Origin: an uncultured Bacteroidales bacterium
Lineage (GTDB): Bacteria; Bacteroidota; Bacteroidia; Bacteroidales; Paludibacteraceae
Assembly (NCBI GenBank): GCA_902780495.1
Contig: CACZFM010000004.1
Coordinates: 1-64,000, forward strand
Reading direction: 5' to 3'
Length of the DNA: 64,000 bases
Notes under the pieces: generated by a model
Database searches by the model: none
Seen by the model: the letters and a program-made list of their open reading frames with translations, nothing else
What the model was told of the DNA's origin: nothing
Translations under genes and position numbers: made by a program
Part shown: positions 1 through 8,100 of the stretch, in pieces
Layout of the letters: every line of letters begins with the position of its first letter
Position numbering within the stretch: position 1 is the stretch's first letter

Positions 1-399
1 TTCCGTACTCCGGTCAACCTTTTTAGGTATCGAGTCAAAAGTTTACGATTTTTAAGATAGCATCTCAGTTATCGAGTCAACCTTTTTCAGTTTTAGTCAT
101 AAATCGCAAGTAAAATATCCTTCGGTATTTTATCGGGGCTTTTTCGGTCCAATCTCGGTCCATTTTCGGTATCAAAATTTTTTTAATTTGAAAATTTGCC
201 ATCCGCCGAGGCGATTCCTTTCGTGGCCATCACGGGACCATCTTACGAGAACTGCCTAAAATTGCTACATGATAAATAAAAATTTTAATCCTAAAAAGAA
301 TGCCTCGCCACGCCCTGCCTTTTAGAGCTTTCGTTGTTTTGCCACGGTGCTTATATATAGGCAAGGCATGGCAAGGCTTTTTTCTTTAGTTAATTTTCT
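1..399. other. Non-coding AT-rich stretch at window edge
   Basis: No convincing gene is seen. The segment TATCGAGTCAA occurs at 28-38 and 70-80, and GTCAACCTTTTT occurs at both 13-24 and 76-87, so the first 90 bases carry interleaved direct repeats. Several short TCGGT words follow between about 123 and 170. The only strong structure is the hairpin at 302-377, listed separately. The repeats may be the edge of an element whose other end lies outside the window; that is a guess. Confidence 0.5.
302..377 (-). terminator. Long 19-bp hairpin, best paired on the minus strand
   Basis: The arms 302-320 and 359-377 are inverted repeats differing at three positions, all C/T transitions. Read as RNA from the minus strand, the three differences become G-U pairs, giving an unbroken 19-bp stem with a 38-nt loop. 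Read from the plus strand they are C-A mismatches. T-rich DNA flanks both sides (TTTTTT at 378-383 on plus, T-rich on minus beyond 302). It could end a leftward transcript, act in both directions, or be a structured RNA upstream of the toxin locus. Confidence 0.5.
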
Positions 400-517
400 T
401 TGGTACTTTCTTTTATCAACCTTTCTTTTTTTCGTGCCGAGGGCACTTCAAACGATCTGCTGCGCTGTATGCTTTTGAGGGAAATTTCATTTTTTCTGAA
501 TAAATTTCGCCTCAATA

Positions 518-549
518 TTTGCATATATCAAAAAAAAGCAGTACCTTTG
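518..549 (+). promoter_or_regulatory. Bacteroidota-type promoter of the toxin locus
   Basis: The -33 box TTTG is at 518-521 and the -7 box TACCTTTG at 542-549, with exactly 20 nt between, including an A-tract. This matches the primary-sigma promoter pattern of Bacteroidota. Transcription would start near 555, leaving a short leader before the ATG at 583. Confidence 0.85.
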
Positions 550-582
550 CAGCCGAATTGTAAGTCAAAACGACAAGTTTTT

Positions 583-684
583 ATGGAAACGAAAGAAAAA
601 CAAGAAAGAGTAAATCCAACTTGGGCTGCAGCAATGAAAACCCAAGGTAGTATTGTCATTAATGACCCTGCTTGGAGAATATGA
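583..684 (+). CDS. 33-residue putative antitoxin partner of PIN toxin
   Basis: This tiny gene lies directly upstream of a PIN-domain toxin and overlaps it by four bases (ATGA at 681-684), the coupling typical of type II toxin-antitoxin pairs. The start at 583 was chosen because it follows a perfect promoter (518-549) by about 30 bases; the open frame continues upstream to 400 but would lie before the promoter. The protein begins METKEK, is basic then hydrophobic, and ends INDPAWRI. It is too short for a full DNA-binding domain plus toxin-binding tail, so it may only be the toxin-neutralising peptide. The function is inferred from position; no family is recognised. Confidence 0.6.
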   Translation: METKEKQERVNPTWAAAMKTQGSIVINDPAWRI

Positions 685-1103
685 GATACATGTTAGACAC
701 GAATATCTTCATTTACCTCGCGACAGATATTGATTCGTTGAGTCGGGATGTTCGTGCCATATTGCAGGATTATGGTAATACCTTTTGCGTAAGTGCAGAG
801 ACTACCCGAGAACTGATAGTCGGTTTCAGAAAACACAGTTTTTCCCGTAAAGATTGGAAAACGAGTGAGGAGTTGCTATCTTCATTGGAGAAAGAGTATT
901 TCATCGAGATACTCCCGATTGATAAGTATGTCGCTCAGACACATGCCAAGTTGCGATTGAATGAAGTAGAGGGACATAATGATCCGTCCGATCATATAAT
1001 CATTTCTCACGCCATCACAGCAAGGTTACCGCTTATCTCCAGTGATACCCGTTTCCCTTTTTATCGCGCTCAAGGTTTAGATTTGATATTTAACACAAAA
1101 TAA
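681..1103 (+). CDS. PIN-domain toxin, VapC-like ribonuclease
   Basis: This 140-residue protein has the four acidic positions of PIN-domain RNases: D6 in MLDTN, E44 in TTREL, D104 in DPSD and D122 in SSDTRF. VapC toxins use these to bind Mg2+ and cut tRNA or rRNA. Size and fold order fit a stand-alone VapC. The ATG at 681 overlaps the stop of the upstream 33-residue gene; an in-frame TTG at 672 is possible but less likely. A weak hairpin at 1107-1131 follows the stop without a clear T-tract. The RNA target cannot be read from the sequence. The DNA is AT-rich and the locus sits in accessory DNA, as is common for mobile toxin-antitoxin modules. Confidence 0.85.
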   Translation: MRYMLDTNIFIYLATDIDSLSRDVRAILQDYGNTFCVSAETTRELIVGFRKHSFSRKDWKTSEELLSSLEKEYFIEILPIDKYVAQTHAKLRLNEVEGHNDPSDHIIISHAITARLPLISSDTRFPFYRAQGLDLIFNTK

Positions 1104-1217
1104 TTTGTTCATGCGGAAAATTTGCGTGAACCATAATACATCAAAAAGATTATGCCTATGATAAAAACCGATTAAAGGGCAATAGACATAAAACATAGCG
1201 TTTTTGCGTAATACTTG

Positions 1218-1386
1218 CTATCTCAAAAATAACTGGACACTATTTTATAGATAAAAACCGCAAGGTATAACGACAAGAATGCTCGTGCGTTGGCACGGGC
1301 TTCTGTCGTGGATATTCAGCGGTTGGGGTAAGTCCAGTGAAAATACCTGAGATAGCGGATATTCGAACGAAGAAGTCCGCGCTTTT
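1218..1386 (+). ncRNA. Structured RNA, copy 1 of a two-copy fold
   Basis: Nested helices are visible. P1 is CTATCTCA 1218-1225 with TGAGATAG 1348-1355. P2 is CTGGAC 1233-1238 with GTCCAG 1332-1337. P3 is AACCGC 1256-1261 with GCGGTT 1319-1324. P4 is CGACA 1271-1275 with TGTCG 1304-1308, capped by GCTCGTGC 1281-1288 with GCACGGGC 1293-1300. A second hairpin, GCGGA 1355-1359 with TCCGC 1376-1380, follows, ending in GCTTTT like a terminator. The same architecture recurs at 60797-60998 with different helix sequences, which supports a real RNA structure. It lies 45 nt upstream of the gene at 1431, so it may be a leader or a separate small RNA. The rest of 1104-1430 shows no gene. Confidence 0.6.
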
Positions 1387-1430
1387 AATTCGCCAAAATT
1401 TAATCTATTACTGAAATAAAAAACATCAAA

Positions 1431-2039
1431 ATGAAACAGACATTATCAAAAGTTATCGTTGTTATTACATTAATTGTTTGTGCATTTCCTCCCATTTTCG
1501 CACAAGATATTATTATCACTAATCAGGCAAAAAAAATTGATGCAAACATTCTGGAAATTTCTGCATCAAGTATTAAGTATAAAGAGTTCGACAATCTCAA
1601 TGGTCCAACTTTTGTTCTTAATGTGGATGAAATCAATTCAATCATTTATTCCAATGGTAGAGTGGTTTTGTATAATCAAAGAACAAATGCATCAACAGAA
1701 GATGATGGAATAACGAGTGTTGATAAAAAGGAATCTTTATCCGAAAATGTAGATAATTCTTTACAAGGAGGAAACATATGGAACTTAAACGGCCGTCGGC
1801 TGAAAGGTTCACTTCCTCGTCCGTCACAAAATTTTGCCCAAGAAGGTCTCGTGGTGGTGAATATCATTGTTGATGCCAATGGTAAGGTTGTTAGTGCTAA
1901 AGTGGGGGCAGGAACTACAATTACTGACGAAACGACCCGCCAATTGGCTTTGCGTGCGGCAAAGAAAGCTGAATTTGATAAAGTTGATCGACCGAATCAG
2001 CAATTTGGAACCATCACTTATAAGTTTAAATTTAATTAA
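1431..2039 (+). CDS. Secreted protein with TonB-like C-terminal domain
   Basis: This 202-residue protein starts with a signal peptide (residues 1-24, ending PPIFAQ). Residues 25-80 resemble the small beta-rich domain seen in many Bacteroidota envelope proteins (IIITNQAKKIDANILEIS). Residues from about 115 form a TonB C-terminal-like domain: NLNGRRLKGSLPRPSQ, then EGLVVVNIIVDANGKVV and a final TYKFKFN. TonB C-terminal domains touch outer-membrane receptors, but there is no N-terminal transmembrane anchor or proline-rich span here, so it is probably a periplasmic or surface protein using only the fold. It is separated by 10 bases from the C10 peptidase gene and is likely co-transcribed with it. 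Confidence 0.75.
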   Translation: MKQTLSKVIVVITLIVCAFPPIFAQDIIITNQAKKIDANILEISASSIKYKEFDNLNGPTFVLNVDEINSIIYSNGRVVLYNQRTNASTEDDGITSVDKKESLSENVDNSLQGGNIWNLNGRRLKGSLPRPSQNFAQEGLVVVNIIVDANGKVVSAKVGAGTTITDETTRQLALRAAKKAEFDKVDRPNQQFGTITYKFKFN

Positions 2040-2049
2040 TGAAAGTTTT

Positions 2050-4521
2050 ATGAAACAAATTTTCGTTATATTATTGATGTTGCCCTCGCTATTATGTGCG
2101 AAACCGATTGATCCGAATATGGCTCAACAGATTGCACAGAATTTTATCAATTCCGTAGCAGAGACTCCTAATGTCCAACTTAATATGCCATCTAAACAAA
2201 GGCGTATGATTCGACAAAACGGATCACAAGACATTCCTAAATATTACATATTCAATAGTGAAAATGAAGATGGATTTGTAATTGTTTCAGCTGATGACTG
2301 TGCGACTCCCATCTTGGGATATTCAACGGAAGGCAGTATAGATCTCCAGAATTTACCAATCCAATTAGCAGATTTACTCCAAAATTATGCAGAAGAAATT
2401 CAATACGCAGTTGAAAATAATCTTCAAGCAACCGATAGCGTGAAAAAAATGTGGGAAGCATACAGAAATGCCCCAAAAGTCAACAACACAACAGCTGTGG
2501 TTAATGCGCTAATATCAACTTCGTGGGATCAATATCCGCGCTATAATGATAAATGTCCTTCTGACCCGTCCTTATCATCATATGGCGGACATCCCACTAC
2601 AGGTTGCGTTGCAACTGCAATGGCTCAGATAATGAAATATTGGGAACATCCAAAAATCGGTAAAGGTAATAAAAGTTACAATTCACAAAGATATGGAACT
2701 TTGTCTGCCAATTTTGCAAATACGACTTACGATTGGCCTAATATGCCAATAAAACTGTCCTCTACGACATCTTCTACTCAAAATAATGCTGTTGCAACCT
2801 TGATGTATCATTGCGGTGTGGCGGTAGAGATGGGTTATAATTATAGTGGTAATGGTAGTAGTGGCGCTTTTTTATATGATATTGGGGATGGAAGTGCTAG
2901 CGCAGAACAGGCTCTTAAAACCTATTTTGGCTATGCATCTAATATTACGGGAAAAGAATGGGGGAAATCAATTTCAGCTACTACATGGACGAACTTACTT
3001 AAAATAGAGTTGAATAATGAAAGACCTATTCTTTATGCTGGATATGCACCCGATAATGGATCTGGCGGGCACGCTTTCATATGTGATGGTTACGACAATA
3101 GTGATAAATTTCACTTCAATTGGGGATGGGGAGGGCAAGCAAATGGATTTTTTTCATTAACAGCACTAACTCCGATCAGTAATAATTTTTCAGAAAGACA
3201 ACATGCTATTATTGGTATAAAGCCTGCCGATGGATCAGGACCCGCAAAGAATTATGATTTATACATGAATACCGATTTAGATGCAATCAAAACAAATGGT
3301 GGTACGAGCGAATATTCTTTTGGAAACACGATATCTTTTATGTCCAAAGTAGAAAACAATGGTACAGGCATTTTTAATGGTTTCTTCAAAGTTGCAATAT
3401 TTACCTACGATGGCAAATTGATAGCATGGTCCAACGAATCATATCATTTTTCACTAGGGGTGGGAAAAGTTACTGAGAATATGACATATACTTTCGATGG
3501 GGGAATACCATTTATACCCGGCAAATACCGTGCTTATATGTATTACCAAGATGATGACGAAGATGATTGCAAATTAGTAAAAACGGATGTTGGTGTATTT
3601 TTAACGGAATACAATAATACAATATTTACGATTACATCCTCAAGTGATTTACAGCCTCAATCTTCTTTTGATATACGACTAGGGGGGTGCATTACGGGAA
3701 GTAACATAACGATTGATGTAGATGTAAAAAATACTGCACTGCTTACAACATTCTACGGTCAAATAAGATTATGCCTATATGATTCAAATGGAGCAATGGC
3801 TCAAGTAATAAGTGAGGTGGATTGTTCAGGTGGGTTTTCGGCACGGGAAACTAAAAGACTTACTTTTTGGGGATTTATTGATGTTGATCCCGGAACGTAT
3901 TATTTAGCACTTACATACAAAAAAAATAGTCAAACTTCTTGGTATTACATGGGATGTACAGCCTCCAATCCGAATCCTATAAATGTTATTGTTACAGCAC
4001 CTATATTAACGGCAGATTATTGTGAACCAAATAATACCCAATCTACAGCAACAACACTAGATTGGAAATGTAATCCAGAATGGGAAGATTTTGGTACGCC
4101 AGTTCAGGTGTCACTTCATGAAGAATCGGATGTTGATTTTTATAAAGTGATCTTCCCTAACTCGAATAAATATAAAATAGATGTACAACTATGTGACAAA
4201 CACAATCAATGTGGTTGGCATCAAACAGCAGATGTCCAATTCGCATACTCTGTAGGAGGCAATGTGTATACTGATTTTTATAAAGGTGGTAAGACAATTA
4301 TTTTTGACGGGCCAACGACGTTGTATTTTAGGGTGAAACAATACGGTATGAAAGGCTTGGGGTATTATCAACTATTAGGAGAAATTGAGGAAACAAGCAT
4401 TACTTCTATTGATAATGTTGAATCCCCCCAATCTCATTATATTAAACTGATACAAAATGGGCAATTTCTTATTCTTCATGACGGCAAACTCTTCAACGCC
4501 CAAGGTGCGGAAGTAAAGTAA
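2050..4521 (+). CDS. C10 family (streptopain-like) secreted cysteine peptidase
   Basis: The start at 2050 gives 823 residues with a signal peptide (1-17). Residues 22-130 match the Spi-type propeptide/inhibitor domain of C10 peptidases (YYIFN, then GFVIVSADD and PILGYS). The catalytic domain has Cys186 in TTGCVATAMAQ, His341 in GGHAFICDGY and the NWGWGG motif at 357-362, all hallmarks of streptopain and interpain. About 450 further residues of beta-rich domains follow. The last ~35 residues (NGQFLILHDGKLFNAQGAEV) resemble the short C-terminal segments found on secreted Bacteroidales proteins. It is expected to act outside the cell on host or food proteins. The long frame opens upstream at 1867 but inside the previous gene, so 2050 is preferred. 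Confidence 0.9.
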   Translation: MKQIFVILLMLPSLLCAKPIDPNMAQQIAQNFINSVAETPNVQLNMPSKQRRMIRQNGSQDIPKYYIFNSENEDGFVIVSADDCATPILGYSTEGSIDLQNLPIQLADLLQNYAEEIQYAVENNLQATDSVKKMWEAYRNAPKVNNTTAVVNALISTSWDQYPRYNDKCPSDPSLSSYGGHPTTGCVATAMAQIMKYWEHPKIGKGNKSYNSQRYGTLSANFANTTYDWPNMPIKLSSTTSSTQNNAVATLMYHCGVAVEMGYNYSGNGSSGAFLYDIGDGSASAEQALKTYFGYASNITGKEWGKSISATTWTNLLKIELNNERPILYAGYAPDNGSGGHAFICDGYDNSDKFHFNWGWGGQANGFFSLTALTPISNNFSERQHAIIGIKPADGSGPAKNYDLYMNTDLDAIKTNGGTSEYSFGNTISFMSKVENNGTGIFNGFFKVAIFTYDGKLIAWSNESYHFSLGVGKVTENMTYTFDGGIPFIPGKYRAYMYYQDDDEDDCKLVKTDVGVFLTEYNNTIFTITSSSDLQPQSSFDIRLGGCITGSNITIDVDVKNTALLTTFYGQIRLCLYDSNGAMAQVISEVDCSGGFSARETKRLTFWGFIDVDPGTYYLALTYKKNSQTSWYYMGCTASNPNPINVIVTAPILTADYCEPNNTQSTATTLDWKCNPEWEDFGTPVQVSLHEESDVDFYKVIFPNSNKYKIDVQLCDKHNQCGWHQTADVQFAYSVGGNVYTDFYKGGKTIIFDGPTTLYFRVKQYGMKGLGYYQLLGEIEETSITSIDNVESPQSHYIKLIQNGQFLILHDGKLFNAQGAEVK

Positions 4522-4564
4522 CAAGTAGGCTGGGATTTGGTGCAAAAGGCATCGGAGTGACATT

Positions 4565-4600
4565 TGTGAGGGCACTTGTTTGGTGCTCTCACATTTTTTC
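4565..4600 (+). terminator. Rho-independent terminator after the C10 peptidase
   Basis: An 11-bp stem (4565-4575 with 4583-4593, one G-U pair) with a 7-nt loop is followed by TTTTTT at 4594-4599. It lies 43 bases after the peptidase stop. Its loop contains the TTTG used as the -33 box of the next promoter. Confidence 0.85.
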
Positions 4601-4610
4601 ACTACTTTTG
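4579..4610 (+). promoter_or_regulatory. Promoter embedded in terminator loop
   Basis: TTTG at 4579-4582 and TACTTTTG at 4603-4610 are separated by exactly 20 nt, matching the Bacteroidota consensus. The -33 box sits in the loop of the preceding terminator. The next coding start is 360 bases away and has its own promoter, so this one may drive an untranslated RNA. Confidence 0.65.
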
Positions 4611-4612
4611 CA

Positions 4613-4870
4613 GCGGGTTTTCACTTTCCGGATTGTGAAAAAATAATTTGGAAAAATGGTTGGGCATAATAAGGTGTTTTGAGGGTGCCTACCTTATCAC
4701 TCCGTTAGCACTCTTTACCGTCACAGGACTATATCTATCGTCCCGTATCTGTCCCGTAGGTCGCTCGCAGTAGCGAACGGTTTATTGCGCAGAGCGCGAT
4801 GTATTTATGCCGTCAGCTGTTGCGCCTTATGCGAGCATAGCCAACGACAGACAGTCTAAAAAACTTGGAA
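4613..4870 (+). ncRNA. Possible untranslated RNA between 4610 and kdtA
   Basis: No gene is seen between the promoter ending at 4610 and the kdtA promoter at 4903. Short stems are visible: TTTTCAC/GTGAAAA around 4618-4641, ATAAGGT/ACCTTAT around 4668-4697, TCGCT/AGCGA around 4762-4777, and GCGC/GCGC near 4790-4800. The middle is pyrimidine-rich. It does not show the landmarks of tmRNA, RNase P RNA or SRP RNA. A 6S-like or lineage-specific RNA is possible but unproven. Confidence 0.3.
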
Positions 4871-4902
4871 ATATCCGATTGAACAAAAAAATCACCAAAA
4901 TA

Positions 4903-4934
4903 TTTGCGTATGTGCAATTTTTGTTGTACCTTTG
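4903..4934 (+). promoter_or_regulatory. Promoter of the kdtA-hisS operon
   Basis: TTTG at 4903-4906 and TACCTTTG at 4927-4934 are 20 nt apart. The kdtA start lies 39 bases downstream of the -7 box. Confidence 0.85.
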
Positions 4935-4973
4935 CGCGATATTTGAATAATAACGCAAAAATTCGGCAAAAAT

Positions 4974-6197
4974 ATGTATCTATACTTTTTTCTGGTACGT
5001 TTGGCAGCCTTGCTGGGCAATAAAAAAGCCCGCCTGCTGATACAAGGACAGAAAGACTGCCTGGCGGAACTGCAACAGGCAAACGATAAAGGCCTGATTG
5101 CACATAGCGAAAAAGAACAACTCATCTGGTTTCATGCCGCTTCGGTAGGCGAATTCGAACAGGCACGCCCTATCATCGAACGCCTGCGTAGCGAACACAA
5201 ACCCTGCAAGATTCTGCTGACATTCTTCTCGCCCTCCGGCTATGAGATGCGCAAGAACTATGACAAAGTCAACCGCGTACTCTATCTGCCTTTTGCCACC
5301 CGACGTAACGCCAAACTGTTCCTGGATGCCGTGCGACCCGATATGGCCATCTTTTCCAAATACGAGTTCTGGCCCGCCTACCTGAAAGAACTGAAACGCC
5401 GTTCCATCCCCACATATAGCATCTGCGCCATTTTCCGCAAATCGCAGTTGTTCTTCATGCCTTGGGGACGACCCTATCTGAATCTGCTCAAATGCTTCAC
5501 ACATATCTTCGTGCAAGACCGTGACTCTCTCAATCTGCTGCAGCGACACGGCATCACGGAATGTTCCGTGGCAGGTGACACGCGTTTTGACCGCGTACAT
5601 GCCATCAAAGAGCAAGGAAAGAACATCCCTCTCCTGAAAGAGTTCTGCGGCGCCGGTCCTGTGATTGTTGCCGGCAGTTCATGGCCTGCTGATGAGGCGT
5701 TGCTTGCCCGTTATATAGAAGAACACGAAGAAGTTCGCTTGGTGCTGGTGCCCCACGAAATAAACGAGGAACATCTGCACACTATCTTCCAGACTTTCCT
5801 CGGCCGCTATGTGCGTTACACGGAAGCAACCAAAGAAAGTATCACCCAATGCCGCATACTGGTGGTAGATACGATGGGTATGCTGTCCAGCCTGTACCGC
5901 TATGCCACCGTGGCATATATAGGTGGCGGATTCGGAGTCGGCATACACAACACACTGGAAGCAGCCGTGTACGGTATTCCCGTACTGTTTGGTCCCAACT
6001 ACAAGAAGTTCCGCGAAGCCAAAGGACTGATTGCCGCCGGTGCATCCACTTCGGTGAAAAACTACCGGCAACTGGCTGCGGCTCTGGATGAAGCACTGAT
6101 GCTGCATAAAGAAAAAGGTGAGATGGCAACACAATACGTGGAAAGCGAACTGGGTGCCACCGAACGCATTTATCAGGCACTCGGCTTGGAAAAATAA
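4974..6197 (+). CDS. kdtA: 3-deoxy-D-manno-octulosonic acid transferase
   Basis: This 407-residue protein transfers Kdo from CMP-Kdo to lipid A on the inner face of the cytoplasmic membrane, an early step of LPS core assembly. Residues 1-15 form the N-terminal membrane-associated helix. HAASVGEFEQARP (55-67) contains the likely catalytic Glu60 of the family. The middle shows SKYEFWPAYLKELKRR and the C-terminal GT-B half shows YIGGGFGVGIHNTLEAA, the nucleotide-sugar site. Length is normal for a GT30 family member. It leads a forward operon with hisS 30 bases downstream and has its own consensus promoter at 4903. kdsB, which makes CMP-Kdo, is elsewhere in the window (40538-41314). Confidence 0.95.
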   Translation: MYLYFFLVRLAALLGNKKARLLIQGQKDCLAELQQANDKGLIAHSEKEQLIWFHAASVGEFEQARPIIERLRSEHKPCKILLTFFSPSGYEMRKNYDKVNRVLYLPFATRRNAKLFLDAVRPDMAIFSKYEFWPAYLKELKRRSIPTYSICAIFRKSQLFFMPWGRPYLNLLKCFTHIFVQDRDSLNLLQRHGITECSVAGDTRFDRVHAIKEQGKNIPLLKEFCGAGPVIVAGSSWPADEALLARYIEEHEEVRLVLVPHEINEEHLHTIFQTFLGRYVRYTEATKESITQCRILVVDTMGMLSSLYRYATVAYIGGGFGVGIHNTLEAAVYGIPVLFGPNYKKFREAKGLIAAGASTSVKNYRQLAAALDEALMLHKEKGEMATQYVESELGATERIYQALGLEK

Positions 6198-6227
6198 CAA
6201 ATAACAGAAACGAAAAGAACAACATAT

Positions 6228-7553
6228 ATGGCACAAAAACCAACCATACCCAAAGGAACAAGAGATTTCGGACCACAGGAAATGGCCCGCAGAAACTATA
6301 TTTTCGACACCATCCGCAGCGTATTCCGCCTGTACGGTTTCCGCCAGATAGAGACACCTGCCATGGAGCAGATGAGTTCGCTGATGGGCAAATACGGCGA
6401 AGAAGGTGATAAACTGCTTTTCCGTATTCAGAACTCCGGCGAGAAAGCCGCAGAAGCCCCCGAAAAAGGTTTGCGCTACGACTTGACGGTTCCGTTTGCC
6501 CGCTATGTGGTGCAACATCGCGAAGAACTGTCATTCCCATTCCGCCGCTACCAGATACAGCCTGTTTGGCGCGCCGATCGTCCGCAGAAAGGGCGTTACC
6601 GCGAGTTTTATCAGTGCGATGTGGATGTGGTAGGAACCGATTCGCTGGTCAGCGAACTGGAACTGATTGAGATTGTCCGCGAAGTGTATCGCCGTTTCGG
6701 CATCCGTGTGAGTCTGCACATCAACAATCGCAAGATACTTGCCGGCATCGCAGAAGTGATTGGCGAACCCGACAAACTGATTGATGTGACGGTGGCCATT
6801 GACAAACTGGACAAGATAGGTCTTGAAAACGTTAATAAAGAACTCTTGGAACGCGGTCTGAGCCAAACGGCAGTGGACAAACTGCAACCCATTCTGGCCT
6901 TGTCCGGCACCAACGAAGAGAAATTGTCGGTTATTCGCAACCTGCTTTCGCAGAGTACTATCGGCACACAGGGCGTAGAAGAGATGGAAACTGTTTTCGC
7001 ACTTGCCAAAGATGCCATTCCTGCGGATAGCGACACCTTCCGCATCGAACTGGATTTGACACTTGCACGCGGACTGAACTATTACACCGGTGCCATCTTT
7101 GAGGTGAAAGCATTGGATGTGGCAATGGGAAGCATCACCGGAGGCGGGCGATATGATAATCTTACAGGTATTTTCGGGCTTCCGGGCGTGAGTGGGGTAG
7201 GTATATCCTTTGGCGCTGACCGCATCTACGATGTGCTGACCGAACTGAATCTCTATCCCGAAACGATGACGGAACAGACACAAGTGCTGTTTGCCACCTT
7301 TGGTGACGCAGAACTGCGATATGCTCTCGGTTGGGCGGCGACATTGCGTCAGGCCGGCATCAATACCGAAGTATATCCTGAACCTGCCAAAATGAAAAAA
7401 CAGATGGGCTATGCCGACAGCAACCGCATCCCGTTTGTGGCCATCGTGGGAGGTAATGAGATGGAAAGCCAAACCGTAATGCTGAAAGACATGCAAAGCG
7501 GCGAACAGAAAGCCGTTACAAAAGATGAACTCATAGCAGAACTGACAAAATAA
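6228..7553 (+). CDS. hisS: Histidine--tRNA ligase
   Basis: This class II aminoacyl-tRNA synthetase (441 residues) charges tRNA-His. The N-terminus, [19 protein letters not shown], is the family signature. Motif 2 is seen as [19 protein letters not shown] followed by [11 protein letters not shown]. The histidine-specific [14 protein letters not shown] lies near residues 281-294, and the motif 3 region [16 protein letters not shown] near 324-339. An anticodon-binding domain with [11 protein letters not shown] occupies the C-terminus. It is about 20 residues longer than E. coli HisRS, normal for Bacteroidota. It follows kdtA by 30 bases and precedes the DUF1599 gene by one base, so it lies inside an operon. 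Confidence 0.97.
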   Translation: MAQKPTIPKGTRDFGPQEMARRNYIFDTIRSVFRLYGFRQIETPAMEQMSSLMGKYGEEGDKLLFRIQNSGEKAAEAPEKGLRYDLTVPFARYVVQHREELSFPFRRYQIQPVWRADRPQKGRYREFYQCDVDVVGTDSLVSELELIEIVREVYRRFGIRVSLHINNRKILAGIAEVIGEPDKLIDVTVAIDKLDKIGLENVNKELLERGLSQTAVDKLQPILALSGTNEEKLSVIRNLLSQSTIGTQGVEEMETVFALAKDAIPADSDTFRIELDLTLARGLNYYTGAIFEVKALDVAMGSITGGGRYDNLTGIFGLPGVSGVGISFGADRIYDVLTELNLYPETMTEQTQVLFATFGDAELRYALGWAATLRQAGINTEVYPEPAKMKKQMGYADSNRIPFVAIVGGNEMESQTVMLKDMQSGEQKAVTKDELIAELTK

Positions 7554-7554
7554 T

Positions 7555-8100
7555 ATGACAACAGCAGAAGAATTTGATAAAGTCACGGCAGAATGCCGAC
7601 GCATCTATGCCCTGAAGATGAAAGATTACGGTCCCAGTTGGCGCATTATGCGTCCGCAGACCGTGAACGACCAGTTGTTCATCAAAGGCAAACGAATCCG
7701 TGAAATAGAGATGACAGGCGTTAACCTTGTGGGTGAAAGCGTGGAAGGCGAATTGATGGCGATTGTCAACTATTCCATCATCGGACTTATCCAGCTTCAT
7801 AACGGTTTTTCCGACCATGCGGATATGTCCCAAAAGCGTGCCATGGAACTATACGACCAATACATGCAAGAGGCAAAAGACCTTATGCTGCGTAAAAATC
7901 ACGACTACGGAGAAGCCTGGCGGGATATGTTGCCCGAATCGCTGACAGATATCATTCTGACCAAGATTAATCGCAATAAATCCATCACCAGCCACGATAA
8001 CCAGACGCTGATTTCCGAGGGCTGTGACGGTAACTATTTCGACATGCTCAATTATGCCGTATTCTACCTCATCAAACTCATGAACTATGAAACCAAATAA
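7555..8100 (+). CDS. DUF1599 protein, nucleotide-modification-like domain
   Basis: This 181-residue protein contains two copies of a short motif, MKDYGPSWRIMRP (near residues 22-34) and KNHDYGEAWRDMLP (near 111-124), the internal duplication of the DUF1599 family. It is almost always found beside the BT_3928-like membrane protein and tpiA in Bacteroidota, as here. Its gene starts one base after hisS and overlaps the next gene by 14 bases, so translation is probably coupled. No catalytic activity is established; the family has been grouped with proteins linked to nucleotide modification. It is cytoplasmic, with no signal or membrane segment. Confidence 0.85.
   Translation: MTTAEEFDKVTAECRRIYALKMKDYGPSWRIMRPQTVNDQLFIKGKRIREIEMTGVNLVGESVEGELMAIVNYSIIGLIQLHNGFSDHADMSQKRAMELYDQYMQEAKDLMLRKNHDYGEAWRDMLPESLTDIILTKINRNKSITSHDNQTLISEGCDGNYFDMLNYAVFYLIKLMNYETK

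Noticed and set aside
13-87. Direct repeats at the window start as attachment sites
   Set aside because: They are only 42 bases apart, interleaved and without a neighbouring integrase.
4613-4870. tmRNA, RNase P RNA or SRP RNA in the gap before kdtA
   Set aside because: None of the landmark sequences of these RNAs was found, and no tRNA-like end is visible.
5679-6540. Long minus-strand frames opposite kdtA, hisS, htpG and the murein genes
   Set aside because: They are antisense to clear genes, lack recognisable motifs and have composition expected of the complementary strand.
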